A stretch of 64,000 nt of DNA, from assembly GCF_038003045.1 (NCBI RefSeq), contig NZ_JBBOOK010000003.1, positions 1-64,000 of the forward strand. Reading direction: 5' to 3'. The position numbers and the translations under genes are program-made. Numbering within the stretch: the first letter of the stretch is position 1; every line of letters begins with the position of its first letter. Shown piece after piece: positions 52,155 to 62,275 of this stretch. The notes beneath the pieces are model-generated. The model did no database searches. It saw nothing but the letters and a program-made list of their open reading frames with translations, and was not told where the DNA came from. This stretch comes from Sporosarcina sp. FSL W7-1349 (lineage in GTDB: Bacteria > Bacillota > Bacilli > Bacillales_A > Planococcaceae).

Positions 52155-55049
52155 ATGCGAATCGAGAAACTGGTCATTTACGGATTCGGGAAACATGAAA
52201 ATGTCACCATCGAACTAGGTTCCGGCATGAACGTCCTCTATGGGTTGAATGAAGCCGGAAAAACGACGATCCAGCAATTCATCCTTCATATCCTGTTCGG
52301 GTTCCCGCAGAAAAATAGTGCGTTGCTGCGGTACGAGCCGAAATCCGGCGGGAAATATGGAGGACAAGTGCAACTGTGGGATGAACGATATGGAATATGT
52401 ACAATCGAGCGCATCCGTGGAAAGTCCGCCGGCGAGGTGACAGTCAATTTCGGTGATGGAACAGTCGGCGGGGAGGAAAAATTGAAAGAATTGCTTCGCC
52501 AATATGACCGTCCTTCATTCGAAGCGATCTTTTCGTTCTCCCTGTTGCAGCTCCAAGGGTTCGAGAAGATGGATGAGGATGAATTGAGCCGGACGCTCCT
52601 AGCCTCCGGAACGACCGGGGTGGACGTACTCCTGCAAGTGGAAAAGAAGCTGGAAAAAGAAATGGGCGATCTATTCAAGAAGTCCGGCAAGCTTCCTCAA
52701 ATGAATGTCAAAATCGAAGAACTTCGGAACTTGGAAAGTGAATTGAAAGCGGAGCGAGAGCGGATTGCAAAGTACGCCCCATCCGTGGATCGACTCCGAG
52801 AGATTGACGGGCTGCTGGAGGAGAAGAGGCGGCAAGATATACTCCTGCGGGAAGAGGAGGAACGGTTAGCGCTAGCCCGGCAGATTCAACCGTTGCTGGA
52901 GAAAAAGAGGTCCTTGGAATCGCAGTTGGCCGAAAGGAAAGATCTCCGTTTCCCAGTGGATGGTGTGAGACGGTATGAGATGACAGCCGGGAAGTTGGCT
53001 GAATCCAAAGCGGCCGCCCGACGGCTGGAAGAGGAGTTGGCCCATGTCAAATCGCAGATGGCCCAAAAAGCGGATGCGGATAAACTCAGTCAACTGGAAC
53101 GGCTGCTGGCTCGGGAGTCGGAATGGCATGGTTGGCACGCATCGCTTGGATCCCTGCTTGAGGAAAACCGTCAATTGGCGGGAATGAGAAGACGGTTGCT
53201 CGACCGCCTCGGCATCGATCCGGATAGGGAAGAGACCTTGTTACAAGCGGATGTGTCCCTGCAAAGGGAAGAAGAACTGGCGGATCGGCTCCGGCAACTG
53301 GAAGACAATGAAAAGCGGATCAATGCTGTCCAGTATAGCCTGGAGGAATTAGACAGGGAATGGCGTAGTTTGCAAAGTGAGCTGCATACGCATGAACGAT
53401 CGGCACCTTCCGAAAAAGATAGAGAATTGGCGGAGCAATGGCCGACAATCCGGCAGCGCCTGGCAGAAGCAAGGGCATATCTCTCCTTGGGAGGAAGTCA
53501 AAGCAATTCGAATGAAAAACTGGTGCTCTACGCTTTTCTAGCGGTTGCGGCATTATGTATAGTTTACGGTTTCATTCAGACACAATGGCTGATCATTGCA
53601 GTCGGCATCCTCGTGGGCGGCATGGGGATTTTCCTCCATATGAATAATCGCTCTTCTTCAGACATTGAAAAGACGAGGGAAATGGAGAGCTATGTAGCCG
53701 CATATGATGGTCAGGAGCGCCATTTCGAAGAATTGGCGGAGAACATCCGCTTATTCCGCGTACAAGAGGAATCGTTGAAAGGCGGACTTGAAAAGGCGGG
53801 AGAGCGGCGTCAAGCCATCGAAGCCGAGATGGCTGACTTGCAAACGCGGAAAAGTCGGCTTTCAACAGATTTGGCCCGCTTTCTCCGTGACTATGGGATA
53901 AGCGGGATGCCGAGCATGACCATCATTCCGGAACTGTTCCGCATGAGCCGGGAGTTCCAGGAAGTCTCCCGGGACATCGAAATCAATGCAGATCAACTGG
54001 CAACCTTGAACGAGAAGATTTCGGAGCGAATCGAGGCAGCAGAACGCCTTCTGCAAAAACAGGTTCAGCCGGATCATTTATATGAACTGCTCAGAAGTGA
54101 CTTTATGCGTTTGAAAAGGGAAGCGGACCGCTGGAAGTCGTGGGCGGAAACTTTGGACGAACAACAGGCGAAGATCCAAGAATGCGGGAATTTGATCAAG
54201 ACGTATGAAAATCAAATTAGCTCTTTATTTTCAGAGGCCGGGGCCGCGACGGAAGAACAATTTTACGAAGCGCATAATGCCTATCAGGAGACCGACCTTC
54301 TCAAAAGGCAACTGGAGGATGTCCACGCTCAGATTAGCGTACAAGGTGAGATCGATGTCCCGCCATTTCGAACCGATACAGAGTGGGAAGAACAGGGCAG
54401 GATGATCAGGGAAAGACGGAAAGCTATTGCCGAAGAAGTGGAGCATCTCGTCGATGAAAAAGCAAAACTTGTGCATCGTACCGATCAGCTTCTGAATGAT
54501 GAAACCTTGGGACAAAAACAGCAACTGCTCGAAATCAAACGTGCGGAGTTGGTCGTTCTGGCGAAAAAATGGTCCGAACGGAAAGCGGTGACCGAAGCGA
54601 TTCGGCGGACGATGGACGAATTGAAGGAGCAGAAACTGCCAGCAGTGTTACGGATAGCAGCCGACCTTTTCCATCGATTGACGAACGGAAATTACAAATC
54701 GCTATATGTGACAGAAACTGGCCATTTTCAAGCGGTCGCAACGGATGGCAGCTATTTTCCGATAGCGGAATTGAGCCAAGCAACCAAGGAGCAGGCCTAC
54801 ATTGCGCTGCGATTTGCATTGGCGGACTCGATGCAGGATATCGCTCCGTTTCCGCTCATCCTAGATGATCCATTTGTCCACTTTGACGTCGAGCGGCAAT
54901 CAAGTATGATAGCAGTAATGGAAGAAATGCAAGAGACGCATCAATTCATTTACTTCACCTGCCATGCAGATAGGATGGATAAATGGAAAGATGCGACCAT
55001 TTTAAACGTTTCCGAATTAGGAAGCGGTAAGGGGGCAGTCGTCTTTTGA
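52155..55049 (+). CDS. yhaN: SMC/SbcC-like ATPase YhaN
   Basis: This 964-residue protein has an ATPase head split by a long coiled coil. Walker A is [10 protein letters not shown] (about 29-38) and Walker [12 protein letters not shown] (about 900-910), with ELSQATKEQ as the signature. Two hydrophobic stretches near 455-495 ([17 protein letters not shown] and [15 protein letters not shown]) lie in the middle, which suggests membrane contact. The length equals the Bacillus protein. It works with YhaO and ends overlapping yhaM. Confidence 0.93.
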   Translation: MRIEKLVIYGFGKHENVTIELGSGMNVLYGLNEAGKTTIQQFILHILFGFPQKNSALLRYEPKSGGKYGGQVQLWDERYGICTIERIRGKSAGEVTVNFGDGTVGGEEKLKELLRQYDRPSFEAIFSFSLLQLQGFEKMDEDELSRTLLASGTTGVDVLLQVEKKLEKEMGDLFKKSGKLPQMNVKIEELRNLESELKAERERIAKYAPSVDRLREIDGLLEEKRRQDILLREEEERLALARQIQPLLEKKRSLESQLAERKDLRFPVDGVRRYEMTAGKLAESKAAARRLEEELAHVKSQMAQKADADKLSQLERLLARESEWHGWHASLGSLLEENRQLAGMRRRLLDRLGIDPDREETLLQADVSLQREEELADRLRQLEDNEKRINAVQYSLEELDREWRSLQSELHTHERSAPSEKDRELAEQWPTIRQRLAEARAYLSLGGSQSNSNEKLVLYAFLAVAALCIVYGFIQTQWLIIAVGILVGGMGIFLHMNNRSSSDIEKTREMESYVAAYDGQERHFEELAENIRLFRVQEESLKGGLEKAGERRQAIEAEMADLQTRKSRLSTDLARFLRDYGISGMPSMTIIPELFRMSREFQEVSRDIEINADQLATLNEKISERIEAAERLLQKQVQPDHLYELLRSDFMRLKREADRWKSWAETLDEQQAKIQECGNLIKTYENQISSLFSEAGAATEEQFYEAHNAYQETDLLKRQLEDVHAQISVQGEIDVPPFRTDTEWEEQGRMIRERRKAIAEEVEHLVDEKAKLVHRTDQLLNDETLGQKQQLLEIKRAELVVLAKKWSERKAVTEAIRRTMDELKEQKLPAVLRIAADLFHRLTNGNYKSLYVTETGHFQAVATDGSYFPIAELSQATKEQAYIALRFALADSMQDIAPFPLILDDPFVHFDVERQSSMIAVMEEMQETHQFIYFTCHADRMDKWKDATILNVSELGSGKGAVVF

Positions 55050-55984
55050 AAAAAATCATGGACTATAAAGTGGGCGAACCGGTGGATATTTATTTGCTCA
55101 TTAAACAAGCGACCCGTGGAATTACACAACAGGGGAGCCCTTTCATGACACTGATTTTACAAGATAAAAGCGGAGATATCGAAGCGAAGCTATGGGATAC
55201 GACCGATCAGCACGCAGCTACGTATACGGCCGCATCGATCGTGAAAGTCGGTGGGGAGATTCACGAATACCGAGGGAAAAACCAATTGCGCATCAAGAGC
55301 ATCCGGCCTACGAAAGAGGATGAGGGCGTATCGATCTCGGATCTCGTGCCTTCCGCGTCGAAAACGAAAGAAGTGTTGTACGAGGAATTGATGCAATACT
55401 TTTTTGAAATGAAAAACCCGCATATCCAGCGGATTACCCGTCATTTATTGAAAAAACATCAAAGCCAGTTCATGACTTATCCGGCAGCGACTAAAAATCA
55501 TCATGATTATGTCTCCGGACTTCTCGATCATGTCGTCTCGATGTTAAAACTGGGCAAGGCGATCGCCGATTTATATCCTTCCATCAATAAGGATCTCTTA
55601 TATGCCGGCATCATTCTCCATGATATTGGGAAAGTGGTGGAGCTTTCCGGACCGGTCGGCACCCAGTACACCATTGAAGGGAATCTGCTGGGCCATATAA
55701 CAATCATGGTCAATGAAATTTCGATTGCGGCGAATGAACTCGATATTTCCGGTGAGGAAGTGATGCTCCTGCAACATATGGTGCTGAGCCATCACGGAAA
55801 AGAGGAGTGGGGAAGTCCGAAGCGTCCGATGCTTAAGGAAGCGGAGATTCTTCATTATATCGATAATATCGATGCGAAAATGAACATGCTGGATCGCGCT
55901 TTGGGCAAAGCGGAGCCGGGCGAGTTCACCGAGCGGATTTTCCCGCTCGACAATCGATCATTTTACAAGCCGACATTTGAATGA
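55046..55984 (+). CDS. yhaM: 3'-5' exoribonuclease YhaM
   Basis: This 312-residue nuclease has an N-terminal OB-fold nucleic acid domain (about 10-95) and an HD phosphohydrolase domain (about 150-290). The HD residues are in [12 protein letters not shown] and ILHDIGKV, with [15 protein letters not shown]. It degrades RNA from the 3' end and can use ssDNA. The TTG start overlaps the yhaN stop; AAGGGGG lies upstream. Confidence 0.95.
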   Translation: MKKIMDYKVGEPVDIYLLIKQATRGITQQGSPFMTLILQDKSGDIEAKLWDTTDQHAATYTAASIVKVGGEIHEYRGKNQLRIKSIRPTKEDEGVSISDLVPSASKTKEVLYEELMQYFFEMKNPHIQRITRHLLKKHQSQFMTYPAATKNHHDYVSGLLDHVVSMLKLGKAIADLYPSINKDLLYAGIILHDIGKVVELSGPVGTQYTIEGNLLGHITIMVNEISIAANELDISGEEVMLLQHMVLSHHGKEEWGSPKRPMLKEAEILHYIDNIDAKMNMLDRALGKAEPGEFTERIFPLDNRSFYKPTFE

Positions 55985-55996
55985 CAAGGAATTGCG

Positions 55997-56027
55997 AAGC
56001 CGTCCCGAATCACTGGGACGGCTTTTT
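55997..56027 (+). terminator. Terminator of yhaONM
   Basis: The stem AAGCCGTCCC / GGGACGGCTT with a T run follows the stop codon. Confidence 0.9.
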
Positions 56028-56035
56028 CCTATGTA

Positions 56036-56066
56036 AAAGACAGACCCCGGTCCGGAGTCTGTCCAA
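56036..56066 (-). terminator. Terminator of prsA
   Basis: On the minus strand GACAGACTCC / GGGGTCTGTC followed by TTTT lies just after the prsA stop codon. Confidence 0.78.
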
Positions 56067-56076
56067 TTGGTATAAC

Positions 56077-57009
56077 TTATTTTTTCTCTTCTTTCGTCTC
56101 TTCTGCTGGTGCTTCGTCTGTCGCGTCGCTGTTATCTTGGGTGAACATATCTAGAGCTGATTTCAAGTCTTTGTCTTCCACTTTGACGTCTGCGTCTTTC
56201 AGCAATTTGGAGATTTTATCGAAGGCTGCATTCTCATCCGCTTTCTCCAGCTTCATTTCTTTGCGGAGGTCTTCTTTCTCTTCTTTGGAATACTCTTTGG
56301 CATCCTCTACTTTTCTCTTCTCCGTCACTTGGATGATATGATAGCCGAAGTCAGATTTGACAGGTTCGCTAAGCTTGTTCACTTCTAGCGCATAGGCCCC
56401 ATCCAGGAACGCACGATCCATCGGGCTTGCGTAACTGATCCAACCTAAGTCACCGCCTGTTTCTTTCGCTGCTTCTTCAATGGAGGATTCCTTTGCAGTG
56501 GCAGCAAAATCCGCGCCTTCATCCAATTTCTTTTTCACTTCCTGTGCAGTCTTTTCGTCCTCGACTACGATATGTTTTACTTTCAATTCCGTATTGTTCA
56601 TTTCAATCCGTTGATTCAGTTCTTCATCGGTCACTTCGACATCCTCTGTCAATGCCGCTTCTTGAAGAGAGTTCAGTTTGATGATTTTCCTGACGCTTTC
56701 TTCACTTTGGCCTTGCTGAGCTAAATAAGCTTCAAAGTTTTCGCCAAGTTGATCTTTCATTTTATTAATTTCTTCGTCGACCACTTTGTCGGATACATCA
56801 TATTTAGCATCAAGCACTTTTTCGAGAACGAGCAGTTGAAGGGTTTCCTTGCCCACACTGTCCTTCATTTCTTGATAGAGCTCTTCCTTTGTCACATTGC
56901 CCGCTTTGGACTTGGCGATGACTTCATCGTCGCTTGCTTTATTTCCGCTGCATGCCGATAGGGCAAGGACGGAAGCCGCCATTGTAAGTGCGATTGCCTT
57001 TTTTCTCAT
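56077..57009 (-). CDS. prsA: PrsA foldase lipoprotein (peptidyl-prolyl isomerase)
   Basis: This 310-residue extracellular foldase helps secreted proteins fold. It has a lipoprotein signal (residues 1-20) with lipobox LALSAC and lipidation at Cys20. The parvulin-type isomerase domain lies at about 138-230, with VKHIVVEDEKTAQEVKKKL and GGDLGWISYASPMDRAF. Long charged helices flank it, and the C-terminal tail is acidic and Lys/Glu rich. It lies next to yhaM, as in B. subtilis. Hpr downstream is a known repressor of protease genes in that species. Confidence 0.95.
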   Translation of the reverse strand: MRKKAIALTMAASVLALSACSGNKASDDEVIAKSKAGNVTKEELYQEMKDSVGKETLQLLVLEKVLDAKYDVSDKVVDEEINKMKDQLGENFEAYLAQQGQSEESVRKIIKLNSLQEAALTEDVEVTDEELNQRIEMNNTELKVKHIVVEDEKTAQEVKKKLDEGADFAATAKESSIEEAAKETGGDLGWISYASPMDRAFLDGAYALEVNKLSEPVKSDFGYHIIQVTEKRKVEDAKEYSKEEKEDLRKEMKLEKADENAAFDKISKLLKDADVKVEDKDLKSALDMFTQDNSDATDEAPAEETKEEKK

Positions 57010-57049
57010 ATCATTTTCTCTCCTAACTTTTATCTAATGAACTAAAGAA

Positions 57050-57440
57050 GCGAACACAACGAACCGTTACTTTCCGTTCCGGGCGGACGCTTTACACTTC
57101 AAGCAACTAGTGTTGCCGTGTCCAAATCTTTTGTTCATCCTATATAAATTCAGCAAAAATCTCTACTACCACAAGTGACGAGGTAGTCTTCAGTATTTAC
57201 CAATTCAGCGAGTTGTCAAACGCTAGCTAAATTCAGACAATGCCTCAGACCTATAGGATACTAGTGCCGACAATGCCACAGGAATGGCGTTTGTGTGAGC
57301 CGGCGATGTCACGGATTTGAGGAAGTAGAGTCCAAGTACGCCGCAACTTGGAAGTGCCTTAATTTCTACAAAGATCGCAGAAATACGGCAAATCGAACAC
57401 TACGCTGTTCAATTTGCCATTACGCCGTGGCGTAATTGTT
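57050..57440. repeat. Decayed composite repeat region upstream of prsA
   Basis: This 550-base gap (57010-57560) contains no gene. Two parts match the MITE-like elements: 57065-57092 (CCGTTACTTTCCGTTCCGGG then CGGACGCTTTAC) is the reverse complement of their right end, and 57359-57418 (CCTTAATTTCTACAAAGATC then GCAGAAAT and TCGAAC...GCTGTTC) resembles the centre of copy 2. The two pieces are separated and in mixed order, so the region looks like a rearranged old insertion. Confidence 0.55.
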
Positions 57441-57560
57441 AGGGAACAGTAGACACTATACCATAAAAACGCATTGAAAACAAAAAGGTTCCATCGGATG
57501 CAACTGCCTACGACAGCAGGAGCGGCCAGCATAGGATACATAGAGAGAGGGGGTGCTCCT

Positions 57561-57653
57561 ATGAGCGGATATAACCAAGGGTCTTCTGGCTTCGCGTTAA
57601 TTGTCGTGTTGTTCATCCTTCTCATTATTGTCGGCGCAGCCTACTTGTATTGA
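57561..57653 (+). CDS. YjcZ-family small sporulation-type protein (30 aa)
   Basis: This 30-residue miniprotein has a Gly/Ser-rich start and the hallmark hydrophobic stretch GFALIVVLFILLIIVGAAYL of YjcZ-type proteins. The ATG follows AGAGGGGGTG at 5 bases. Members are small membrane proteins, often made in sporulation, with unknown function. It is below the usual size limit of automatic gene calls. Confidence 0.88.
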   Translation: MSGYNQGSSGFALIVVLFILLIIVGAAYLY

Positions 57654-57660
57654 TGCAAGA

Positions 57661-57752
57661 TGCTAACTCGCCAATAACCGGGCAAGGTATCGAGTTATGG
57701 CCATCCCACTTATGCAGATAAGTGGAAGACGGGCCGATGATCCAGTCGGGAT
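57661..57752 (+). ncRNA. Candidate structured RNA downstream of the YjcZ-like gene
   Basis: Three pairings are visible: TAACTCG (57664-57670) with CGAGTTA (57691-57697); a perfect hairpin CCACTTAT/ATAAGTGG (57706-57725); and ATCCC (57703-57707) with GGGAT (57748-57752). The last two share bases, so they are alternatives. A strong terminator follows. It may be a 3' UTR-derived sRNA or a cis-regulator. I recognise no known RNA family. Confidence 0.35.
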
Positions 57753-57753
57753 G

Positions 57754-57790
57754 AAAAAAGTCCATTCCCCAACAACGGGAATGGACTTTT
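57754..57790. terminator. Bidirectional terminator
   Basis: The stem AAAAGTCCATTCCC / GGGAATGGACTTTT is flanked by A and T runs and serves both the plus-strand YjcZ-like transcript and the minus-strand gene ending at 57798. Confidence 0.88.
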
Positions 57791-57797
57791 CCAATTA

Positions 57798-57983
57798 TTA
57801 TGCCTTAAAAAACACTTCGACATAAAAAGATAAAATCAATATCGTCACTAAAATATTGACGGTTTTAAAAATCTTCGGTTGTTTCTCTTCGGGGATTTCC
57901 CGGGATTCACAAAGGGCATATGTCATTTTATTTATTTGGAACAGATAAAATAATGAAAACATCACCGTTGCTATTAAGATCAA
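57798..57983 (-). CDS. Small two-helix membrane protein (61 aa)
   Basis: This 61-residue protein has hydrophobic helices at about 1-15 and 44-60, with a polar loop ALCESREIPEEKQPKIF. TTG 57983 is preferred since AGGAGG lies 8 bases upstream; ATG starts at 58004 and 58019 have no proper SD. The family is not recognised. It sits between the YjcZ-like gene and hpr. Confidence 0.6.
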   Translation of the reverse strand: MILIATVMFSLFYLFQINKMTYALCESREIPEEKQPKIFKTVNILVTILILSFYVEVFFKA

Positions 57984-58190
57984 GCCCCAAACCTCCTCTT
58001 CCATCTCCAAAACAATCATAGCGAAGTTCTGTCTGTGCCGCACACGAAGGAGCAGTCACAGAAGTCAAATCTATGTATGTCGAATTGATTCGTTTTCCGG
58101 TGCTTACATACTGGGGATTTCTGTCTCGCTCGTGTTCACTCCAAGTGTGTCGCATGCACAATCTGTTCATTCATCATATAGAAAAAGAAG

Positions 58191-58772
58191 TTATTTTTCA
58201 ACAGGTGTGCCCGCTTCTACTGGTACGGATTCCTTTTCTTCCTGTTCCACTTCGAACGTATCCTCGATATTCCGGAAACCGCGTTCGAAAATTTCCATAA
58301 AATCTTCCCCATAAATGTTCTTGATGACGGACATAACTTCAAGGAATTCAGGAAATTTCCCGTATAGATTCTTGATCGGCATAGAGCCTTCAAGAACGCC
58401 ATGGTTGGAAGTGTAATAATTCTTGTTCATTTCCAATAGCAGCTCTTTTCCTTCTTCCGTCACTGCGATATAAGTGTTCCGTCGGTCGTCATCTTTTTTA
58501 TAGAACTGTAAATACCCCCGTTGCTCCAGTTTCTTGGAAAAGTTGAACGCGGTTGAAACATGCATGACTCCAAATTTAGCCACATCGGAAATCGTAGCCC
58601 CATCCAGGTGGAAGGCAATCCATAATATATGGTGTTCATTAATATTCAAGTCATAAGGTTTGATCCATGCCTGCCAATCCTTTTCCACCGCTTTCCAAAG
58701 TGCTTTGGACATTTGGGCGACCCGCTGGCTAAATATCATGGCTTCCATTTGCGGAAATGAACTCTGTGTCAT
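58191..58772 (-). CDS. hpr: Transition-state regulator Hpr (ScoC)
   Basis: This 193-residue MarR-type winged-helix regulator represses protease and sporulation genes in B. subtilis. The match is clear: [20 protein letters not shown], interrupted here at about 14-33, then [33 protein letters not shown] (recognition helix) and [11 protein letters not shown] (wing). ATG 58772 follows GTAGGTG. Gene order prsA ... hpr ... yhaH equals that of B. subtilis. Confidence 0.95.
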   Translation of the reverse strand: MTQSSFPQMEAMIFSQRVAQMSKALWKAVEKDWQAWIKPYDLNINEHHILWIAFHLDGATISDVAKFGVMHVSTAFNFSKKLEQRGYLQFYKKDDDRRNTYIAVTEEGKELLLEMNKNYYTSNHGVLEGSMPIKNLYGKFPEFLEVMSVIKNIYGEDFMEIFERGFRNIEDTFEVEQEEKESVPVEAGTPVEK

Positions 58773-58918
58773 TTGGACACCTACTTTCTCTTTTCTTAAC
58801 TTGATTTTATTATAGCAGGAAAGCAAGAAAGAGAGAAGTTGGAATTGAGAAATAACTTTTGTCAGGATAGTAAAATTTATTTTTGACGTTGTATCGTCAT
58901 AAATCGAGGGAACAAAAC

Positions 58919-58946
58919 AAGGAGACCCTTTGGAAGCGGGTCCCCT
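58919..58946 (-). terminator. Terminator of yhaH
   Basis: On the minus strand GGGGACCC / GGGTCTCC followed by TTG TTTTG lies just after the yhaH stop codon. Confidence 0.65.
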
Positions 58947-58950
58947 AATA

Positions 58951-59313
58951 TTATTTCTGTTGAGCGGCGATGGAGCGCTCGAGGTCTTCGATGGCTGCTT
59001 GGATGTCCGCGATTTCTTGTTCCATCCTCATTCTGTGAGGCGCGGCGGCTTGCTGCCAATCCGACACGACTTCTTTCATTTCCTCGATTGTTTCCGGGAT
59101 GACTTCCTTCGCTTCTTTTTTCAAGTAAGTGATCGAGTCTTTCAGATTATCAAGCTTATCTTTAAGATCTGAAAACTTCTCTTTCATATCCGTCGAAGCG
59201 TTTCTGACGGAAGATCGCAGTTCGCTTCCCGATTGTGGTGTTGAGAATAAGACAGTAATGGCGGCCCCCACCGCACCGGTTGCCAATCCGATTAAAAATG
59301 TAGATGTTTTCAT
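58951..59313 (-). CDS. yhaH: YtxH-domain protein YhaH
   Basis: This 120-residue protein has an N-terminal YtxH domain with a Gly-rich hydrophobic helix (about 4-24: [18 protein letters not shown]) and then a long amphipathic helical tail to the end. Such proteins are stress- or general-starvation-linked in Bacillus. Its place between hpr and trpP supports YhaH. A good ribosome site (AGAAGGGA) precedes the ATG. Confidence 0.85.
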   Translation of the reverse strand: MKTSTFLIGLATGAVGAAITVLFSTPQSGSELRSSVRNASTDMKEKFSDLKDKLDNLKDSITYLKKEAKEVIPETIEEMKEVVSDWQQAAAPHRMRMEQEIADIQAAIEDLERSIAAQQK

Positions 59314-59445
59314 CGTTCCCGCGTCCCTTCTTTTCTAATAGTGAACGTCTTGTTTACCTCTTCTACTTTAATTAAAACATTTCCCTCTCTTCTGGGCAAT
59401 TAAAAAAAGCTTTCCACCGGAAGGGGAAAGCTTTTGGATTCATAA

Positions 59446-59970
59446 TTAATTGGTCACTGCCGTTTTCATGGATGTACGTTTCAGCAAAGTCGTTACAATC
59501 GGGTAGATGATAAAGAATGCTACACCGTTCATGGCAACCGCTGGAAGCACGACTGTCAGGAATAGGGCACTGAATGGAAGATCGACGCCTAAGATGAAGA
59601 TGGCGATCGAAAGGAAAATCGTTCCGGATAAAATGGTACCAATACCGGCAAGAACAGTAGAGCCGATCAGATTATTTCTAATTGATTTGAATGCGACGAT
59701 GATTGCGTAGATAACGAATGCCGTCACCAATTTATCGATTACGTTCGGTACGAACCCACCAGGGAAGCTTGAAAAGATTCCGGAAATGACGCCTGTCGTC
59801 CCACCAAGCAAAAATACATTACGTGCTTGCGGGAACAATAGGATTCCGATGAACATCATTGTCAACATGAAATCCGGTTTCATCCCACCGTTATATCCTG
59901 GGATTACTAAGTAAAGAGCGGCACCGACAGCAACTAGCAAAGCCATAAAAACTAAATTTTTTGTATTCAC
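59446..59970 (-). CDS. trpP: Tryptophan transporter TrpP (YhaG)
   Basis: This 174-residue integral membrane protein has five to six helices and matches TrpP: MALLVAVGAALYLVIPGYNG, KPDFMLTMMFIGILLFP and GGTTGVISGIFSSFPGGF. It imports tryptophan. The start is GTG 59970. Five GAG triplets spaced by two bases cover its ribosome site, the arrangement by which TRAP blocks translation of trpP in B. subtilis. Confidence 0.93.
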   Translation of the reverse strand: MNTKNLVFMALLVAVGAALYLVIPGYNGGMKPDFMLTMMFIGILLFPQARNVFLLGGTTGVISGIFSSFPGGFVPNVIDKLVTAFVIYAIIVAFKSIRNNLIGSTVLAGIGTILSGTIFLSIAIFILGVDLPFSALFLTVVLPAVAMNGVAFFIIYPIVTTLLKRTSMKTAVTN

Positions 59971-59972
59971 TT

Positions 59973-59995
59973 CTCATCTCTCCTCAACTCGACTC
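59973..59995 (-). promoter_or_regulatory. TRAP-binding GAG repeat region in the trpP leader
   Basis: On the minus strand GAG triplets occur five times at exact 5-base steps (GAG-TC-GAG-TT-GAG-GA-GAG-AT-GAG), overlapping the SD and ending 2 bases before the GTG start. Tryptophan-bound TRAP binds (G/U)AG repeats with 2-base spacers, so it would hide the ribosome site when tryptophan is plentiful. Confidence 0.85.
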
Positions 59996-60195
59996 ATATT
60001 TGGGCCTTCCTGCCGTATCCTCTTGATCGACAGCGAAAACTTATAATTATAGTACATCAATTTCAGACAATACGCAACTACTATATTTTTCATGAATAAA
60101 ACGGCAAACGCATATTGTGTAGCAAACGACAAATGATGGACAAGGCATTTTCACATGTCTTTTGTTAAAATATATATTATGAAGGGATGATGAAA

Positions 60196-60945
60196 ATGGC
60201 AATTCTTGAATTGAGCGATGTGACGGGCGGTTATACGAGAAAGCCCGTCTTGCATGACTTGAGTTTTGAAATCGAAAAAGGAGAACTCGTCGGCCTGATC
60301 GGATTGAATGGAGCGGGGAAAAGTACGACGATCAAACATATCATCGGATTGATGGACCCGCATAGCGGGGAAATCAAGGTCAATGGCGTGACGTTCCATG
60401 AAGATCCGGAAATGTACCGCAAATCATTCACCTATATTCCGGAGACTCCCATCTTATATGATGAATTGACATTACAGGAACATCTGGAGCTGACGGCCAC
60501 GGCATATGGATTAGATGAGGAGTTATTCAAGGCAAGGTCGGAAAAATTATTGAAAGAGTTCCGGATGGAGAAACGGCTGAAGTGGTTTCCAGCCCATTTC
60601 TCAAAAGGGATGCGCCAGAAAGTGATGATCATGTGCGCGTTCCTCGTGGAGCCTTCCCTCTATATTATTGATGAGCCGTTTGTCGGCCTGGACCCGCTCG
60701 GAATCCGCTCCCTGCTTGAACAAATAACCGATATGAAAGAGGGAGGGGCGTCGGTCCTCATGTCTACTCACGTCCTTTCGACAGCGGAGCGCTATTGCGA
60801 CCGGATTATTTTGCTGCATGAAGGACGAGTGCGTGCGGCCGGTACGATGGATGACTTGCGGAAGGCGTTTGGACAACCTGGGGCCACTTTGGATGATTTG
60901 TATATTGCGATGACAGAGGACAATCACGATGAACGGCTTGCGTGA
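60196..60945 (+). CDS. ecsA: ABC transporter ATP-binding protein EcsA
   Basis: This 249-residue ATPase is a close match to EcsA: LTGGYTRNPVL-like VTGGYTRKPVL, Walker A GLNGAGKST, then FTYIPETPILYDELTLQEHL, EKRLKWFPAHFSKGMRQK (signature region) and Walker B LYIIDEPFVGLDP. The Ecs transporter affects secretion, competence and intramembrane proteolysis by RasP. ATG 60196 lies 9 bases after AAGGG. It overlaps ecsB by 17 bases. Confidence 0.95.
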   Translation: MAILELSDVTGGYTRKPVLHDLSFEIEKGELVGLIGLNGAGKSTTIKHIIGLMDPHSGEIKVNGVTFHEDPEMYRKSFTYIPETPILYDELTLQEHLELTATAYGLDEELFKARSEKLLKEFRMEKRLKWFPAHFSKGMRQKVMIMCAFLVEPSLYIIDEPFVGLDPLGIRSLLEQITDMKEGGASVLMSTHVLSTAERYCDRIILLHEGRVRAAGTMDDLRKAFGQPGATLDDLYIAMTEDNHDERLA

Positions 60946-62134
60946 AATTTGGTCCAGCCGGTTCATCCATTATGTCACGGAACTTCAGAAATACTTGAAG
61001 TATGTGTTTACGGGCCATTTGGCGATTGTCCTGATGTTTACAATTGGTGCAGGAGGCTATGCATATAGTGAATGGTTGAAGGAGGTCCCGGCCGATTTTC
61101 CGGCGGTTCTTATTACTTCCATTGTCATTGCGGCCGTATTGGCCTATTCGCCGGCAGTGACTCTATTGAAACCGGCCGATATGGTATTCTTCCTGCCGTT
61201 CGAGGAGAAGATGGGGCATTATATTGGACGGGCCTTGCGCTGGACAACCTTCTCCCAATTGGCGCTGCCATTGATCTTATACATCGTCGCCTTGCCGTTG
61301 CTATCGGCGACTGAAACGGGTTCAAAGGTTATCTTACTATGGCTTGCCGTTTTCATCGTTGTGATTAAATGGATTTTCGTCGAAACAGAATATTTTTTCC
61401 GTCACACATTTTCCGGTGGAGGCATATGGAAGGACCGGCTGATTCGTTTCGTTTTGGCAGCCCTTTACATTTATTGTTGGCTTGGGCCGTCCCCTGTTGT
61501 TGCAGTCGGGTTTTTAGCGTTGATCAGTTTGTATGGAGCGTATTGGCGGAAAAGGAAGAGTGCAAAACCGTTCCCTTATGAGCATTTCATTGAGTTGGAA
61601 CAAAATCGGATGATGCGATTTTATCGATTCGCCAATTATTTTACGGATGTGCCTCATTTGCAAGGCTCTGTCAGCAGAAGGGGATGGCTTGGTTTCCTGA
61701 TGGGAAGGCCGCAGTTCCATAACCCGGCGCCCCAATTCTATTTATTGGTCCGGACTTTCATTCGGACGGATGATATTTTCTGGTTGTGGGTGAGGCTGAC
61801 CGCGCTATCGATCGTAGGAGTCGTCTTAATACCGTTCCCGATCGTTTCGTTCATCTATGTCGGTGCGCTTGCCTTTGCTTCCGCCGTGCAATTAATTCAC
61901 GCTTTACGGGCAGGCGACGATTTCCGCATGGATCGGCTGTTTCCCGAAAAGGAGGACTCCCGTCCATCGGCAATCCGGAAATTGGTTAGGCTAGTCCAAT
62001 GGATCCAGATTATATTGGTTGGATTAGCGGCGTTTATAACTTATGGATTGTCAATGACTCCATTATTCATCATAGCCGTCATGCTCATTATTTCCGAGGC
62101 TACGATACGATTGACGCAAGAAAAGAAAGAGTGA
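60929..62134 (+). CDS. ecsB: ABC transporter permease EcsB
   Basis: This 401-residue membrane protein is the partner of EcsA. It has about ten hydrophobic segments, with the first near 30-47 and a loop with SAKPFPYEHFIELEQNRMMR in the middle. The start lies within ecsA, showing coupling. In B. subtilis ecsC follows; here ecsC is absent, and an IDEAL-domain gene comes next. Confidence 0.93.
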   Translation: MNGLREIWSSRFIHYVTELQKYLKYVFTGHLAIVLMFTIGAGGYAYSEWLKEVPADFPAVLITSIVIAAVLAYSPAVTLLKPADMVFFLPFEEKMGHYIGRALRWTTFSQLALPLILYIVALPLLSATETGSKVILLWLAVFIVVIKWIFVETEYFFRHTFSGGGIWKDRLIRFVLAALYIYCWLGPSPVVAVGFLALISLYGAYWRKRKSAKPFPYEHFIELEQNRMMRFYRFANYFTDVPHLQGSVSRRGWLGFLMGRPQFHNPAPQFYLLVRTFIRTDDIFWLWVRLTALSIVGVVLIPFPIVSFIYVGALAFASAVQLIHALRAGDDFRMDRLFPEKEDSRPSAIRKLVRLVQWIQIILVGLAAFITYGLSMTPLFIIAVMLIISEATIRLTQEKKE

Positions 62135-62218
62135 AATTGGTTAGGAAAGACCTATTTGTAATGAAATTCATTTCAATCTAGTGTAAGTGATTCAAAAGAA
62201 GGAATATTCAAAAAACCC

Positions 62219-62248
62219 TTGCAACTTCCTGTGCGTATTAGATATAAT
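62219..62248 (+). promoter_or_regulatory. Sigma-A promoter of the IDEAL-domain gene
   Basis: TTGCAA (62219-62224) and TATAAT (62243-62248) are separated by 18 bases, close to the consensus for vegetative promoters. Confidence 0.75.
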
Positions 62249-62275
62249 AAATAAAAGGCATCAGAGGTGAGCGAG

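Noticed and set aside
59971..60195. T-box or trp attenuator before trpP
   Set aside because: No T-box sequence or antiterminator/terminator pair is visible; the GAG repeats on the SD explain tryptophan control by translation.
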